From Bacillus sp. (in: firmicutes) (GTDB taxonomy: Bacteria > Bacillota > Bacilli > Bacillales > Cytobacillaceae): a stretch of DNA of 5,280 nt. Below the pieces are notes generated by a model that saw only the letters and a program-made list of their open reading frames with translations, made no database searches and was not told the origin of the DNA. The stretch lies in assembly GCA_003457145.1 (NCBI GenBank), contig DMSR01000319.1, positions 1-5,280 on the forward strand, in the 5' to 3' direction. Made by a program: the position numbers and the translations under genes. Positions 1 through 5,280 of this stretch are shown piece after piece; the first letter of the stretch is position 1, and each line of letters begins with the position of its first letter.

Positions 1-17
1 TCGCATGGTTATCAATG

Positions 18-23
18 TATAAT
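18..23 (+). promoter_or_regulatory. Candidate -10 box of the yrrI promoter
   Basis: A perfect TATAAT hexamer lies 45 bases upstream of the yrrI start codon, in an A/T-rich stretch. With a normal 16-18 base spacer the -35 hexamer would fall across or beyond the left edge of the window, so it cannot be checked. Transcription would begin near base 30 and give a leader of about 40 bases. The call rests on the -10 box alone. Confidence 0.4.
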
Positions 24-68
24 TCTCTGCCTTTCTTTCAAGAATAAACAGGAAGGAGGGCGAATTGG

Positions 69-1148
69 ATGAATATCCAGATGAAGTGGTATTATCGGCT
101 TGGGTTCCTTCTCCTCTTATTTATCGTTGTGTATGTTTTTTTCAAACTTCAGCCGTTATGGGTGCCTGTTTTAGACGTAATTCTTACGCTGTTAATCCCG
201 TTTTCGGTGGCGGCTTTCATTACATATCTGCTACATCCGATTGTTGAGGCCCTGCATTTCAGAGGGCTGCATAGAGGAATTTCGATTATGATCATCTATA
301 TTTTATTTTTTGGAGGTGCGGGGGTAGCATTATACCGAGGAATCCCGGCATTAATACACCAGCTTCGAGACTTGGCCGATAATACCCCGGTTTTTGCTGC
401 TCAATATAAACTGATGGTCAATAGTATTATGGACCAGACATCAAGGTGGCCAGCAGGAATTCATGAAAGGATTGAAGAAGGAATTATTGGATTGGAACAG
501 GGTGTCGACCAATTTCTCGCAAAAACGATTACCCTCTTGATGGATATTATTAACTCAATTCTCACAATTACAGTAATCCCATTCATTGCTTTTTATATGC
601 TGAAGGATTTTGATGTGATGAAAAAAGCGGCCTGGTATCTTACTCCAAGGAAGTGGAGACAGCCAGGCACTAAATTCTTGCATGAGGTGGATAAATCGTT
701 AGGAAGCTATATAAGGGGCCAACTGCTTGTATGCCTCATAATAGGTTTGCTTTCCACACTGTTGTTTTGGATATCAGGCATCAAGTATCCAATGCTTCTT
801 GGAGCAATTGTCGGTATTACAAACGTTATACCTTATTTCGGCCCAATTATTGGTGCGGTTCCTGCGGTTATTATTGCTGCGACGATGTCGGTAAAGATGG
901 TGCTGATCGCTTTAGCCATCGTTTTTTCTCTGCAATTCCTGGAAGGGAATATACTCTCCCCATTAATTGTTGGAAAAAGCCTTCACATGCATCCATTGAT
1001 GATTATGTTCGCCTTGTTGGCTGGGGGAGAAATCGGCGGGATTATCGGTTTGATATTGGCGGTTCCGGTCCTTGTCGTAGTAAGGGCAGCCCTCATCCAT
1101 GCGAAAGACCATATCATTTTGGAAAGAAAAAAAGAAAAGCCGACATAA
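69..1148 (+). CDS. yrrI: AI-2E family transporter (YrrI-like membrane protein)
   Basis: This 359-residue protein is a multi-pass membrane protein of the AI-2E transporter family (PF01594, which includes TqsA, PerM and YdiK). Hydrophobic segments are visible at about residues 10-27, 31-55, 70-88, 153-177, 218-237, 240-272, 275-290 and 305-342. A hydrophilic stretch at about 90-150 sits between the third and fourth segments, as is usual in this family. Family signatures include Arg-Gly-Gln at 216-218, Asn-x-Ile-Pro-Tyr-Phe-Gly-Pro at 252-259, the Gly-Asn-Ile-Leu-Ser-Pro stretch at 293-298, and a glycine-rich helix ending Leu-Ala-Val-Pro at 330-333. The C-terminus is a short charged, lysine-rich tail. 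The ATG at 69 follows a strong AAGGAGG site at 53-59. Length and position before alaS match B. subtilis YrrI (about 350 residues). The substrate is unknown: family members have been tied to autoinducer-2 export or to Na+/H+ antiport, and nothing in the sequence decides between them. No convincing terminator follows, so transcripts may run on into the alaS leader. Confidence 0.9.
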   Translation: MNIQMKWYYRLGFLLLLFIVVYVFFKLQPLWVPVLDVILTLLIPFSVAAFITYLLHPIVEALHFRGLHRGISIMIIYILFFGGAGVALYRGIPALIHQLRDLADNTPVFAAQYKLMVNSIMDQTSRWPAGIHERIEEGIIGLEQGVDQFLAKTITLLMDIINSILTITVIPFIAFYMLKDFDVMKKAAWYLTPRKWRQPGTKFLHEVDKSLGSYIRGQLLVCLIIGLLSTLLFWISGIKYPMLLGAIVGITNVIPYFGPIIGAVPAVIIAATMSVKMVLIALAIVFSLQFLEGNILSPLIVGKSLHMHPLMIMFALLAGGEIGGIIGLILAVPVLVVVRAALIHAKDHIILERKKEKPT

Positions 1149-1163
1149 ATTTATCAATGTCGT

Positions 1164-1192
1164 TTGACAAACGGTTTTTGGCTATATATAAT
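1164..1192 (+). promoter_or_regulatory. Consensus sigma-A promoter for alaS
   Basis: A TTGACA hexamer at 1164-1169 and a TATAAT hexamer at 1187-1192 are separated by exactly 17 bases, which is a full match to the vegetative sigma-A consensus. The predicted transcription start is near base 1199, giving a leader of about 300 bases that contains the whole T-box element. The -35 box starts only 15 bases after the yrrI stop codon. Such a strong promoter fits a gene whose output is then controlled by premature termination at the T-box. Confidence 0.9.
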
Positions 1193-1220
1193 TCGGCTAT
1201 AGATTAATAATTCGCAAAAT

Positions 1221-1447
1221 GTAGAAGGAACGAGTATGTTATAGACCATCGTGCAGAGAGGAATTTCCGAGGCTGAGAGAAATTCCCGATGAAGGATAAC
1301 GGAAGGCTATTCCGGAGTGCAGTCAAAACCTGCCGTAGCAGCCGCGTTAAGGCTTTATTGAGAGATGGGCGTATGGTTTTCGCGCCCGTAATCAGGGTGG
1401 TACCGCGAGCAAGCTCTCGTCCCTGTCCAGGGATGAGGGCTTTTTTT
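1221..1447 (+). promoter_or_regulatory. T-box riboswitch (tRNA-Ala sensing leader of alaS)
   Basis: This leader senses uncharged tRNA-Ala and controls readthrough into alaS. Stem I can be drawn helix by helix: GGAA 1227-1230 with TTCC 1310-1313, GTTAT 1238-1242 with ATAAC 1296-1300, CATCG 1247-1251 with CGATG 1287-1291, and GGAATTT 1260-1266 with AAATTCC 1280-1286. The specifier loop has AGTA (1233-1236) on its 5' side. On the 3' side lies GGAAG-GCT-A, giving alanine specifier GCT at 1306-1308 followed by the usual purine. The distal AGAGAG (1255-1260) and GGCTGAGAGA (1271-1280) match the conserved apical loops. A stem III forms from GGGCG 1367-1371 and CGCCC 1383-1387. The hallmark T-box AGGGTGGTACCGCG lies at 1394-1407. 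Its TGGT (1398-1401) complements an ACCA acceptor end, as expected for tRNA-Ala with discriminator A. The antiterminator pairs CAGGG 1393-1397 with CCCTG 1421-1425 and CGAG 1406-1409 with CTCG 1416-1419. Stem II is the least certain part. Confidence 0.97.
1411..1447 (+). terminator. T-box regulated intrinsic terminator
   Basis: A 12-bp hairpin pairs 1413-1424 with 1429-1440, including two G-U pairs, around the loop GTCC. It is followed by seven T at 1441-1447. The 5' arm contains the bases (1416-1425) that the antiterminator would use, so the two structures exclude each other. When tRNA-Ala is charged, transcription should stop here, about 55 bases before the alaS start codon. Confidence 0.95.
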
Positions 1448-1488
1448 GTTGCCAAAAATCCCTGAGAAGCTTAATTTTTGAATGATTC

Positions 1489-1495
1489 AGGAGGT
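1489..1495 (+). promoter_or_regulatory. alaS ribosome binding site
   Basis: AGGAGGT, complementary to the 16S rRNA 3' end, is 7 bases before ATG 1503. It decides the start: the in-frame ATG at 1482 lies upstream of this site and has no Shine-Dalgarno of its own, so the longer reading is unlikely. Confidence 0.92.
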
Positions 1496-1502
1496 AAAGT
1501 AT

Positions 1503-4136
1503 ATGAAAAGGTTAACAGGTTCTGAAATCAGAAAGTTGTTTCTTGAATTCTTCCAGGAAAAAGGCCATGCGATTGAACCAAGTGCTTCGCTTGTGCCACA
1601 TGATGACCCGTCATTGTTATGGATTAACAGCGGTGTCGCTACATTAAAAAAGTATTTTGACGGCCGTGTCGTACCAAAAAATCCAAGAATCACCAACGCT
1701 CAGAAGTCAATACGCACAAATGATATCGAAAACGTGGGCAAAACAGCCAGGCACCATACCTTTTTCGAGATGCTTGGAAATTTTTCAATTGGCGATTACT
1801 TTAAAGTGGAAGCTATTGAATTTGCATGGGAGTTCCTTACAGATAAAAAATGGATAGGGTTTGATCCTGATAAACTGTCTGTAACAATTCATCCTGAGGA
1901 TGATGAGGCATTCAATATATGGAGAGAAAAAATCGGGCTTCCTGAAGAACGAATTATTCGCCTTGAGGGTAACTTCTGGGATATTGGCGAAGGTCCAAGC
2001 GGACCTAACACGGAAATATTCTATGACAGAGGACCTGACTACGGAAATGACCCTGAAGATCCTGAGTTATTCCCGGGCGGCGAAAATGATCGCTATCTTG
2101 AAGTCTGGAACCTTGTGTTCTCTGAATTCAACCACAATCCGGATGGAACTTACACACCACTTCCTAAGAAAAACATTGATACAGGCATGGGACTTGAAAG
2201 GATGGCTTCAGTAGTCCAGGATGTACCGACAAACTTTGAAACAGACCTTTTCATGCCAACAATTAATGCAACGGAAGAGATTTCAGGTGAAAAGTACGGT
2301 GTTACCAAAGAAAAGGATGAGGCATTCAAAGTTATTGCTGACCATATCCGTACCGTGGCATTTGCTGTTGGCGATGGTGCACTTCCTTCCAACGAAGGAC
2401 GCGGCTATGTCTTGCGCAGATTGCTGCGTCGAGCTGTCCGCTATGCGAAAAAACTGAACATCAACCGTCCTTTTATGTATGAGCTGGTGCCGGTTGTCGG
2501 TGAAATCATGCATGACTTCTATCCTGAGGTCAAAGAAAAGACAGATTTCATCCAAAAGGTCATCAAGAATGAAGAAGACCGCTTTCATGAAACGTTACAT
2601 GAAGGCCTAGCCATTCTTTCTGAAATGATCAAGAAGGAGAAGGAAAAAGGCAGCGGCATGATCCAGGGGAAGGATGTTTTCCGACTGTATGATACATACG
2701 GTTTCCCTGTGGAGCTAACCGAGGAGTACACAGAAGAAGAAGGCCTGACGGTCGATTATGAAGGCTTTGAAAAAGAGATGGAGCTTCAGCGCGAAAGAGC
2801 ACGCTCTGCACGCCAGGATGTCGGTTCCATGCAGGTGCAAGGCGGTGTTCTGGGTGATATCAAAGAAAGCAGCGAGTTTGTCGGATATAAGACATTTGAG
2901 TCAAACAGCAAGGTTGTCGCTTTAGTAAAGGATGGACAGGTTTCAGATCAAGCCAATGCAGGTGATGAAATTCACCTGATCCTTGATTTCACACCTTTTT
3001 ACGCAGAAAGCGGCGGACAGATTGCTGATAGGGGAACAATAGAAGCAAATGGAGTGAAACTATCCGTAAAAGATGTCAAAAAAGCTCCTAATGGCCAGAA
3101 TCTGCATCATGCAGTTGTGGAACAGGGTACAGTTTCCAAAGGACTTGAAGTGACGGCCAAGGTCGACCAAGAGAACAGGTCGAGAATCATCAAAAACCAT
3201 ACTGCAACACATCTGCTTCATCAGGCATTAAAGGATATCCTTGGAACCCATGTAAACCAGGCTGGTTCACTTGTCGAACCAGAAAGACTCCGCTTTGACT
3301 TCTCACACTTCGGCCAGGTCACTGCTGAAGAACTTGAGCAGGTCGAAGCGATTGTAAACGAGAAAATATGGAGAAGTATCCAGGTTGAAACAAATTTCAA
3401 GCCAATTGCAGAAGCAAAAGCAATGGGAGCAATGGCATTGTTCGGAGAAAAATATGGAGACATCGTTCGTGTAGTCCAAGTTGGGGATTATAGTCTTGAG
3501 CTTTGCGGCGGCTGCCATGTTACGAACACGTCTGTGATTGGATTGTTTAAAATCGTATCTGAAAGCGGAATTGGAGCCGGTGTGAGAAGGATCGAGGCGG
3601 TAACAGGAGAAGCGGCTTACAAAGTACTCAATGATCAAATAGGAATCCTGAAAGATGCAGCCGCAAAATTAAAGACATCTCCTAAGGAAGTAGCGAACAG
3701 AATTGATTCAATGCTCGTTGAAATTAAACAGATTCAGCGTGAAAATGAATCTCTGGCAGCAAAATTGGGTAATATTGAAGCAGGAAGCCTTACTTCTAAA
3801 GTGAAGGAAGTGAATGGCGTTCAATTACTGGCTGCGCGTGTCCAGGCTGCTGATATGAACAATCTGAGAAATATGGCAGATGATTTAAAGCAAAAACTTG
3901 GTTCAGCAGTCATCCTTCTTGGGACCACTGATGGCAGCAAAGTAAATTTAATCGCTGCAGTGACAGATGATTTGATCAGTAAAGGCTACCATGCTGGAAA
4001 ACTGATCAAGGAAGCAGCTTCCATTTGCGGCGGAGGCGGCGGAGGCCGACCGGATATGGCTCAGGCTGGAGGAAAAGATCCATCAAAACTCGACAATGCG
4101 CTTGAATTTGCCGAAAAATGGGTTAAATCAATTTGA
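1503..4136 (+). CDS. alaS: Alanyl-tRNA synthetase (AlaRS)
   Basis: This cytoplasmic class IIc enzyme attaches alanine to tRNA-Ala and hydrolyses mischarged Ser- and Gly-tRNA-Ala. From ATG 1503 it has 877 residues, the usual bacterial length (B. subtilis about 878), and it begins Met-Lys-Arg-Leu-Thr. The aminoacylation domain covers about 1-250: motif 1 region at about 38-75, motif 2 Arg-His-His-Thr-Phe-Phe-Glu from R83, and motif 3 Gly-x-Gly-Leu-Glu-Arg ending at E232-R233. The tRNA-recognition domain covers about 250-455. The editing core carries its zinc ligands H566 and H570 (His-Thr-Ala-Thr-His) and C668 and H672 (Cys-Gly-Gly-Cys-His). The upstream Tyr-Ala-Glu-Ser-Gly-Gly-Gln stretch at 500-506 is also conserved. 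A charged, coiled-coil-like linker at about 725-765 leads to the C-Ala domain with its Cys-Gly6-Arg-Pro-Asp signature from C842. No key residue is missing. Expression should be set by the upstream T-box. No clear terminator follows before ireB. Confidence 0.99.
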   Translation: MKRLTGSEIRKLFLEFFQEKGHAIEPSASLVPHDDPSLLWINSGVATLKKYFDGRVVPKNPRITNAQKSIRTNDIENVGKTARHHTFFEMLGNFSIGDYFKVEAIEFAWEFLTDKKWIGFDPDKLSVTIHPEDDEAFNIWREKIGLPEERIIRLEGNFWDIGEGPSGPNTEIFYDRGPDYGNDPEDPELFPGGENDRYLEVWNLVFSEFNHNPDGTYTPLPKKNIDTGMGLERMASVVQDVPTNFETDLFMPTINATEEISGEKYGVTKEKDEAFKVIADHIRTVAFAVGDGALPSNEGRGYVLRRLLRRAVRYAKKLNINRPFMYELVPVVGEIMHDFYPEVKEKTDFIQKVIKNEEDRFHETLHEGLAILSEMIKKEKEKGSGMIQGKDVFRLYDTYGFPVELTEEYTEEEGLTVDYEGFEKEMELQRERARSARQDVGSMQVQGGVLGDIKESSEFVGYKTFESNSKVVALVKDGQVSDQANAGDEIHLILDFTPFYAESGGQIADRGTIEANGVKLSVKDVKKAPNGQNLHHAVVEQGTVSKGLEVTAKVDQENRSRIIKNHTATHLLHQALKDILGTHVNQAGSLVEPERLRFDFSHFGQVTAEELEQVEAIVNEKIWRSIQVETNFKPIAEAKAMGAMALFGEKYGDIVRVVQVGDYSLELCGGCHVTNTSVIGLFKIVSESGIGAGVRRIEAVTGEAAYKVLNDQIGILKDAAAKLKTSPKEVANRIDSMLVEIKQIQRENESLAAKLGNIEAGSLTSKVKEVNGVQLLAARVQAADMNNLRNMADDLKQKLGSAVILLGTTDGSKVNLIAAVTDDLISKGYHAGKLIKEAASICGGGGGGRPDMAQAGGKDPSKLDNALEFAEKWVKSI

Positions 4137-4160
4137 TATAAGGCTGAAGTAGTGTAGAAT
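4133..4160 (+). promoter_or_regulatory. Candidate sigma-A promoter for ireB-ruvX-yrzB
   Basis: TTGATA at 4133-4138 and TAGAAT at 4155-4160 are 16 bases apart, and each hexamer is one mismatch from consensus. The -35 box overlaps the alaS stop codon (4134-4136). Transcription would start near 4167 and give a leader of about 48 bases containing the small hairpin at 4178-4196. A local promoter would uncouple these genes from the alanine T-box. The match is moderate, so this is a prediction. Confidence 0.5.
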
Positions 4161-4177
4161 AAAGGTAACCTAAAGAA

Positions 4178-4196
4178 AAATTTGCTTGCCAAATTT
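4178..4196 (+). repeat. Perfect 7-bp inverted repeat just before the ireB RBS
   Basis: AAATTTG at 4178-4184 and CAAATTT at 4190-4196 are perfect complements around the loop CTTGC. The hairpin ends 6 bases before the ireB Shine-Dalgarno. No T-run follows, so it is unlikely to be an intrinsic terminator. Because its stem is mostly A-T, it would be weak. It might modulate translation start or RNA stability, or be an operator-like palindrome; the sequence alone does not decide. Confidence 0.45.
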
Positions 4197-4202
4197 AGAA
4201 GT

Positions 4203-4208
4203 GAGGTG
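4203..4208 (+). promoter_or_regulatory. ireB ribosome binding site
   Basis: GAGGTG is 6 bases before ATG 4215. It rules out the upstream in-frame TTG at 4182, which lies inside the hairpin and has no Shine-Dalgarno at a workable distance. Confidence 0.88.
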
Positions 4209-4214
4209 CATTCG

Positions 4215-4481
4215 ATGAGCTTTGATAAAACGATGAGATTTAATTTTCCCGAAGAGCCCTTTGAGCATGATGTTAACGAAGTCCTTCTGCAAGTTTATGA
4301 AGCATTGCAGGAAAAAGGATATAACCCGATCAACCAGATTGTCGGTTATTTGCTCTCCGGTGACCCGGCTTATATTCCTCGCCATCGGGATGCCCGTAAT
4401 ATCATCCGCAAGCTTGAACGCGATGAAATTATTGAGGAACTGGTTAAGTCCTACTTGAGGAATCATCGAGAGGGGAAATAA
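4215..4481 (+). CDS. ireB: IreB family regulatory phosphoprotein (YrzL, UPF0297)
   Basis: This 88-residue soluble protein belongs to the IreB/UPF0297 family (DUF965), recognised from the central block [11 protein letters not shown] at about 35-45, followed by Ser-Gly-Asp-Pro-Ala-Tyr-Ile-Pro-Arg. The C-terminal part, containing Asp-Ala-Arg-Asn-Ile-Ile-Arg and Asp-Glu-Ile-Ile-Glu-Glu-Leu, reads as helical. Length equals the family norm. In Enterococcus faecalis, IreB is a substrate of the PASTA kinase IreK and its phosphatase IreP, and it dampens cephalosporin resistance. The phosphorylated residues there are N-terminal threonines. Here the N-terminus, Met-Ser-Phe-Asp-Lys-Thr-Met-Arg-Phe, has one threonine (T6). 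Whether this protein is phosphorylated by a PrkC-type kinase is inference. The stop codon directly abuts the ruvX start codon, so the two genes are surely co-transcribed and may be translationally coupled. ATG 4215 is chosen for its RBS. Confidence 0.93.
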   Translation: MSFDKTMRFNFPEEPFEHDVNEVLLQVYEALQEKGYNPINQIVGYLLSGDPAYIPRHRDARNIIRKLERDEIIEELVKSYLRNHREGK

Positions 4482-4898
4482 ATGCGTACGATGGGATTGG
4501 ACGTCGGCTCGAAAACAGTCGGCATAGCGCTGAGCGACGAACTAGGCTGGACAGCTCAGGGATTGGTGACACTTAAAATCAATGAAGAAGAAAATGAGTT
4601 TGGTTTTGAGGAATTAGGTAAAATAATAAAAGAGCACCAAGTCAGCAAAATTGTCGTAGGTTTCCCAAAGAACATGAACGGCACAATTGGCCCGCGGGGG
4701 GAAGCCAGCAAGACATTTGCACGTGAGTTGGAAGAAAGATTCGGTCTGCCTGTTATCCTTTGGGACGAGCGGTTGACGACTGTGGCAGCAGAACGAGTTT
4801 TGCTTGAGGCGGACCTAAGCCGCAAGAAACGAAAGAAAGTCATTGATAAGATGGCAGCAATGATGATTTTACAAGGCTATTTGAATAGTCAAAACTAA
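4482..4898 (+). CDS. ruvX: RuvX/YqgF family RNase H-fold nuclease (putative Holliday junction resolvase or pre-16S rRNA nuclease)
   Basis: This 138-residue cytoplasmic protein is a full-length YqgF/RuvX family member (B. subtilis YrrK). The RNase H-like fold shows in [10 protein letters not shown] at 5-14, Val-Val-Gly-Phe-Pro at 58-62 with Met-Asn-Gly-Thr at 65-68, Trp-Asp-Glu-Arg-Leu-Thr-Thr at 94-100, and Ile-Asp-Lys-Met-Ala-Ala at 121-126. The likely metal-binding acidic residues are D7, E96 and D122, all present. The family has been described both as a Holliday junction resolvase, by similarity to RuvC, and as a nuclease maturing the 16S rRNA 5' end; RNA processing has the better experimental support in E. 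coli. The ATG follows the ireB stop with no gap and has a purine-rich RBS (GAGAGGGG, 4468-4475) inside the end of ireB. The yrzB RBS starts 2 bases after its stop codon. Confidence 0.95.
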   Translation: MRTMGLDVGSKTVGIALSDELGWTAQGLVTLKINEEENEFGFEELGKIIKEHQVSKIVVGFPKNMNGTIGPRGEASKTFARELEERFGLPVILWDERLTTVAAERVLLEADLSRKKRKKVIDKMAAMMILQGYLNSQN

Positions 4899-4900
4899 AT

Positions 4901-4906
4901 GAGGTG
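4901..4906 (+). promoter_or_regulatory. yrzB ribosome binding site
   Basis: GAGGTG is 6 bases before ATG 4913. The in-frame GTG at 4904 is part of this site, so a start there, which would add three residues, is rejected. Confidence 0.88.
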
Positions 4907-4912
4907 ACTTTA

Positions 4913-5200
4913 ATGGATCACGGCGAAAACAACATTACAGTAGTAGACGAAAGCGGTAACGAGCAGTTATGTGAAGTGCTATTTACATTTGACTCTGAAG
5001 AGTTTGGCAAATCATATGTTTTATACTATCCGCTAGGTGCAGATGACAGCGAAGACGAAGAAATCGAAATCCACGCTTCATCTTTTGTTCCGACAGAAGA
5101 TAATCAGGATGGAGAGTTAATGCCAATCGAAACAGATGCGGAATGGGATATGATTGAAGAAATGCTTGAAACTTTCCTAGCCGAGCAAGACGAAGAATAA
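4913..5200 (+). CDS. yrzB: DUF1292 domain acidic protein (YrzB)
   Basis: This 95-residue soluble protein of unknown function belongs to the DUF1292 (UPF0473) family and matches B. subtilis YrzB in size and position. The N-terminal half looks like a beta-rich domain with Ile-Thr-Val-Val-Asp at 8-12, Cys-Glu-Val-Leu-Phe-Thr-Phe at 20-26, and Lys-Ser-Tyr-Val-Leu-Tyr-Tyr-Pro at 33-40. An acidic loop at 44-52 and a second strand region at 51-60 follow. The end (about 76-91) reads as an amphipathic acidic helix. By direct count it has 31 Asp/Glu, a single Lys (K33) and no Arg, so it is extremely acidic. No signal peptide, membrane segment or catalytic motif is visible. It sits 14 bases after ruvX and is the last gene before a strong terminator. 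Family membership is well supported; the role is unknown. Confidence 0.93.
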   Translation: MDHGENNITVVDESGNEQLCEVLFTFDSEEFGKSYVLYYPLGADDSEDEEIEIHASSFVPTEDNQDGELMPIETDAEWDMIEEMLETFLAEQDEE

Positions 5201-5217
5201 TGATTCAATGAAATTGG

Positions 5218-5245
5218 CCAGGCTCTAATTAGAGCCTGGTTTTTT
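5218..5245 (+). terminator. Intrinsic terminator after yrzB
   Basis: A perfect 9-bp stem pairs CCAGGCTCT (5218-5226) with AGAGCCTGG (5231-5239) around the loop AATT and is followed by six T (5240-5245). It lies 17 bases past the yrzB stop codon and marks the end of the transcription unit. The remaining 35 bases contain no start codon with an RBS. In related genomes the next gene is often mltG (yrrL), which is expectation and not something seen here. Confidence 0.95.
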
Positions 5246-5280
5246 GCATTGCAGAAAGTATGACGGATTTAGAGTTAATA

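Noticed and set aside
65..247. Alternative reading from TTG at 65 after the strong RBS
   Set aside because: It runs in another frame over the first part of the yrrI coding region, is short and resembles no family; ATG 69 opens the full 359-residue protein.
731..1207. 158-codon open frame overlapping yrrI in another frame
   Set aside because: It is a shadow of the membrane protein gene, with no RBS and a cysteine- and arginine-rich composition unlike a real protein.
1204..1455. Minus-strand open frame of 83 codons in the alaS leader
   Set aside because: It is antisense to the structured T-box leader, which fully explains the sequence.
1482..1502. Seven-residue N-terminal extension of AlaS from ATG 1482
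   Set aside because: The extension contains the AGGAGGT site itself; ATG 1503 has ideal spacing and gives the normal family N-terminus.
3303..3638. Minus-strand 111-codon open frame inside alaS
   Set aside because: It lies antisense to the conserved editing domain and has no recognisable motif or start signal.
4017..4065. Repetitive GGCGGAGGC-like run near the alaS end as a possible DNA repeat
   Set aside because: It encodes the conserved glycine-rich signature of the AlaRS C-terminal domain, so protein conservation explains it.
4182..4214. TTG start adding 11 residues to IreB
   Set aside because: The added part covers the hairpin and RBS; the family N-terminus and length fit ATG 4215.
4904..4912. 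GTG start adding three residues to YrzB
   Set aside because: The GTG is part of the Shine-Dalgarno sequence for ATG 4913.
1..5280. An undescribed defence, mobile or biosynthetic system
   Set aside because: All coding space is taken by five intact, recognisable core genes in a known Bacillus order, with no repeats, insertion sequence ends or unusual composition noticed by eye.

Overview
This window looks like a chromosomal core-genome segment from a Bacillus-type firmicute (Bacillaceae). The reasons are the strong AGGAGG-type ribosome binding sites, a consensus sigma-A promoter, a T-box leader in front of an aminoacyl-tRNA synthetase gene, and the gene order yrrI - alaS - ireB(yrzL) - ruvX(yrrK) - yrzB, which matches Bacillus subtilis. 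All five genes are on the + strand, and every one appears intact. No mobile element, CRISPR array, rRNA or tRNA gene was seen.

Layout: bases 1-68 hold a TATAAT hexamer and a strong RBS. Bases 69-1148 encode a polytopic membrane protein of the AI-2E transporter (PF01594) family. Bases 1149-1502 are non-coding but full: a consensus sigma-A promoter (1164-1192), then a T-box riboswitch with an alanine specifier and an intrinsic terminator (about 1221-1447), then the alaS RBS. Bases 1503-4136 encode alanyl-tRNA synthetase. After a 78-base gap with a candidate promoter and a small hairpin come three tightly packed genes: ireB (4215-4481), ruvX (4482-4898) and yrzB (4913-5200). A strong intrinsic terminator (5218-5245) closes the unit. 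The last 35 bases show nothing that I can assign.

How it works together: when uncharged tRNA-Ala accumulates, the T-box leader should adopt the antiterminator and let transcription run into alaS, restoring charging. No convincing intrinsic terminator separates alaS from ireB, so the last three genes are probably read both from the alaS transcript and from a local promoter whose -35 overlaps the alaS stop codon. Their products are a small protein linked in enterococci to Ser/Thr kinase signalling (IreB), a RuvC/YqgF-fold nuclease (RuvX) and a very acidic DUF1292 protein (YrzB). They are conserved neighbours, but a shared pathway is not established by this sequence.

I do not see a previously undescribed system here. 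The most interesting points are regulatory details (T-box, internal promoter, hairpin before ireB), the N-terminal phosphosite pattern of IreB, and the unexplained acidic protein YrzB.
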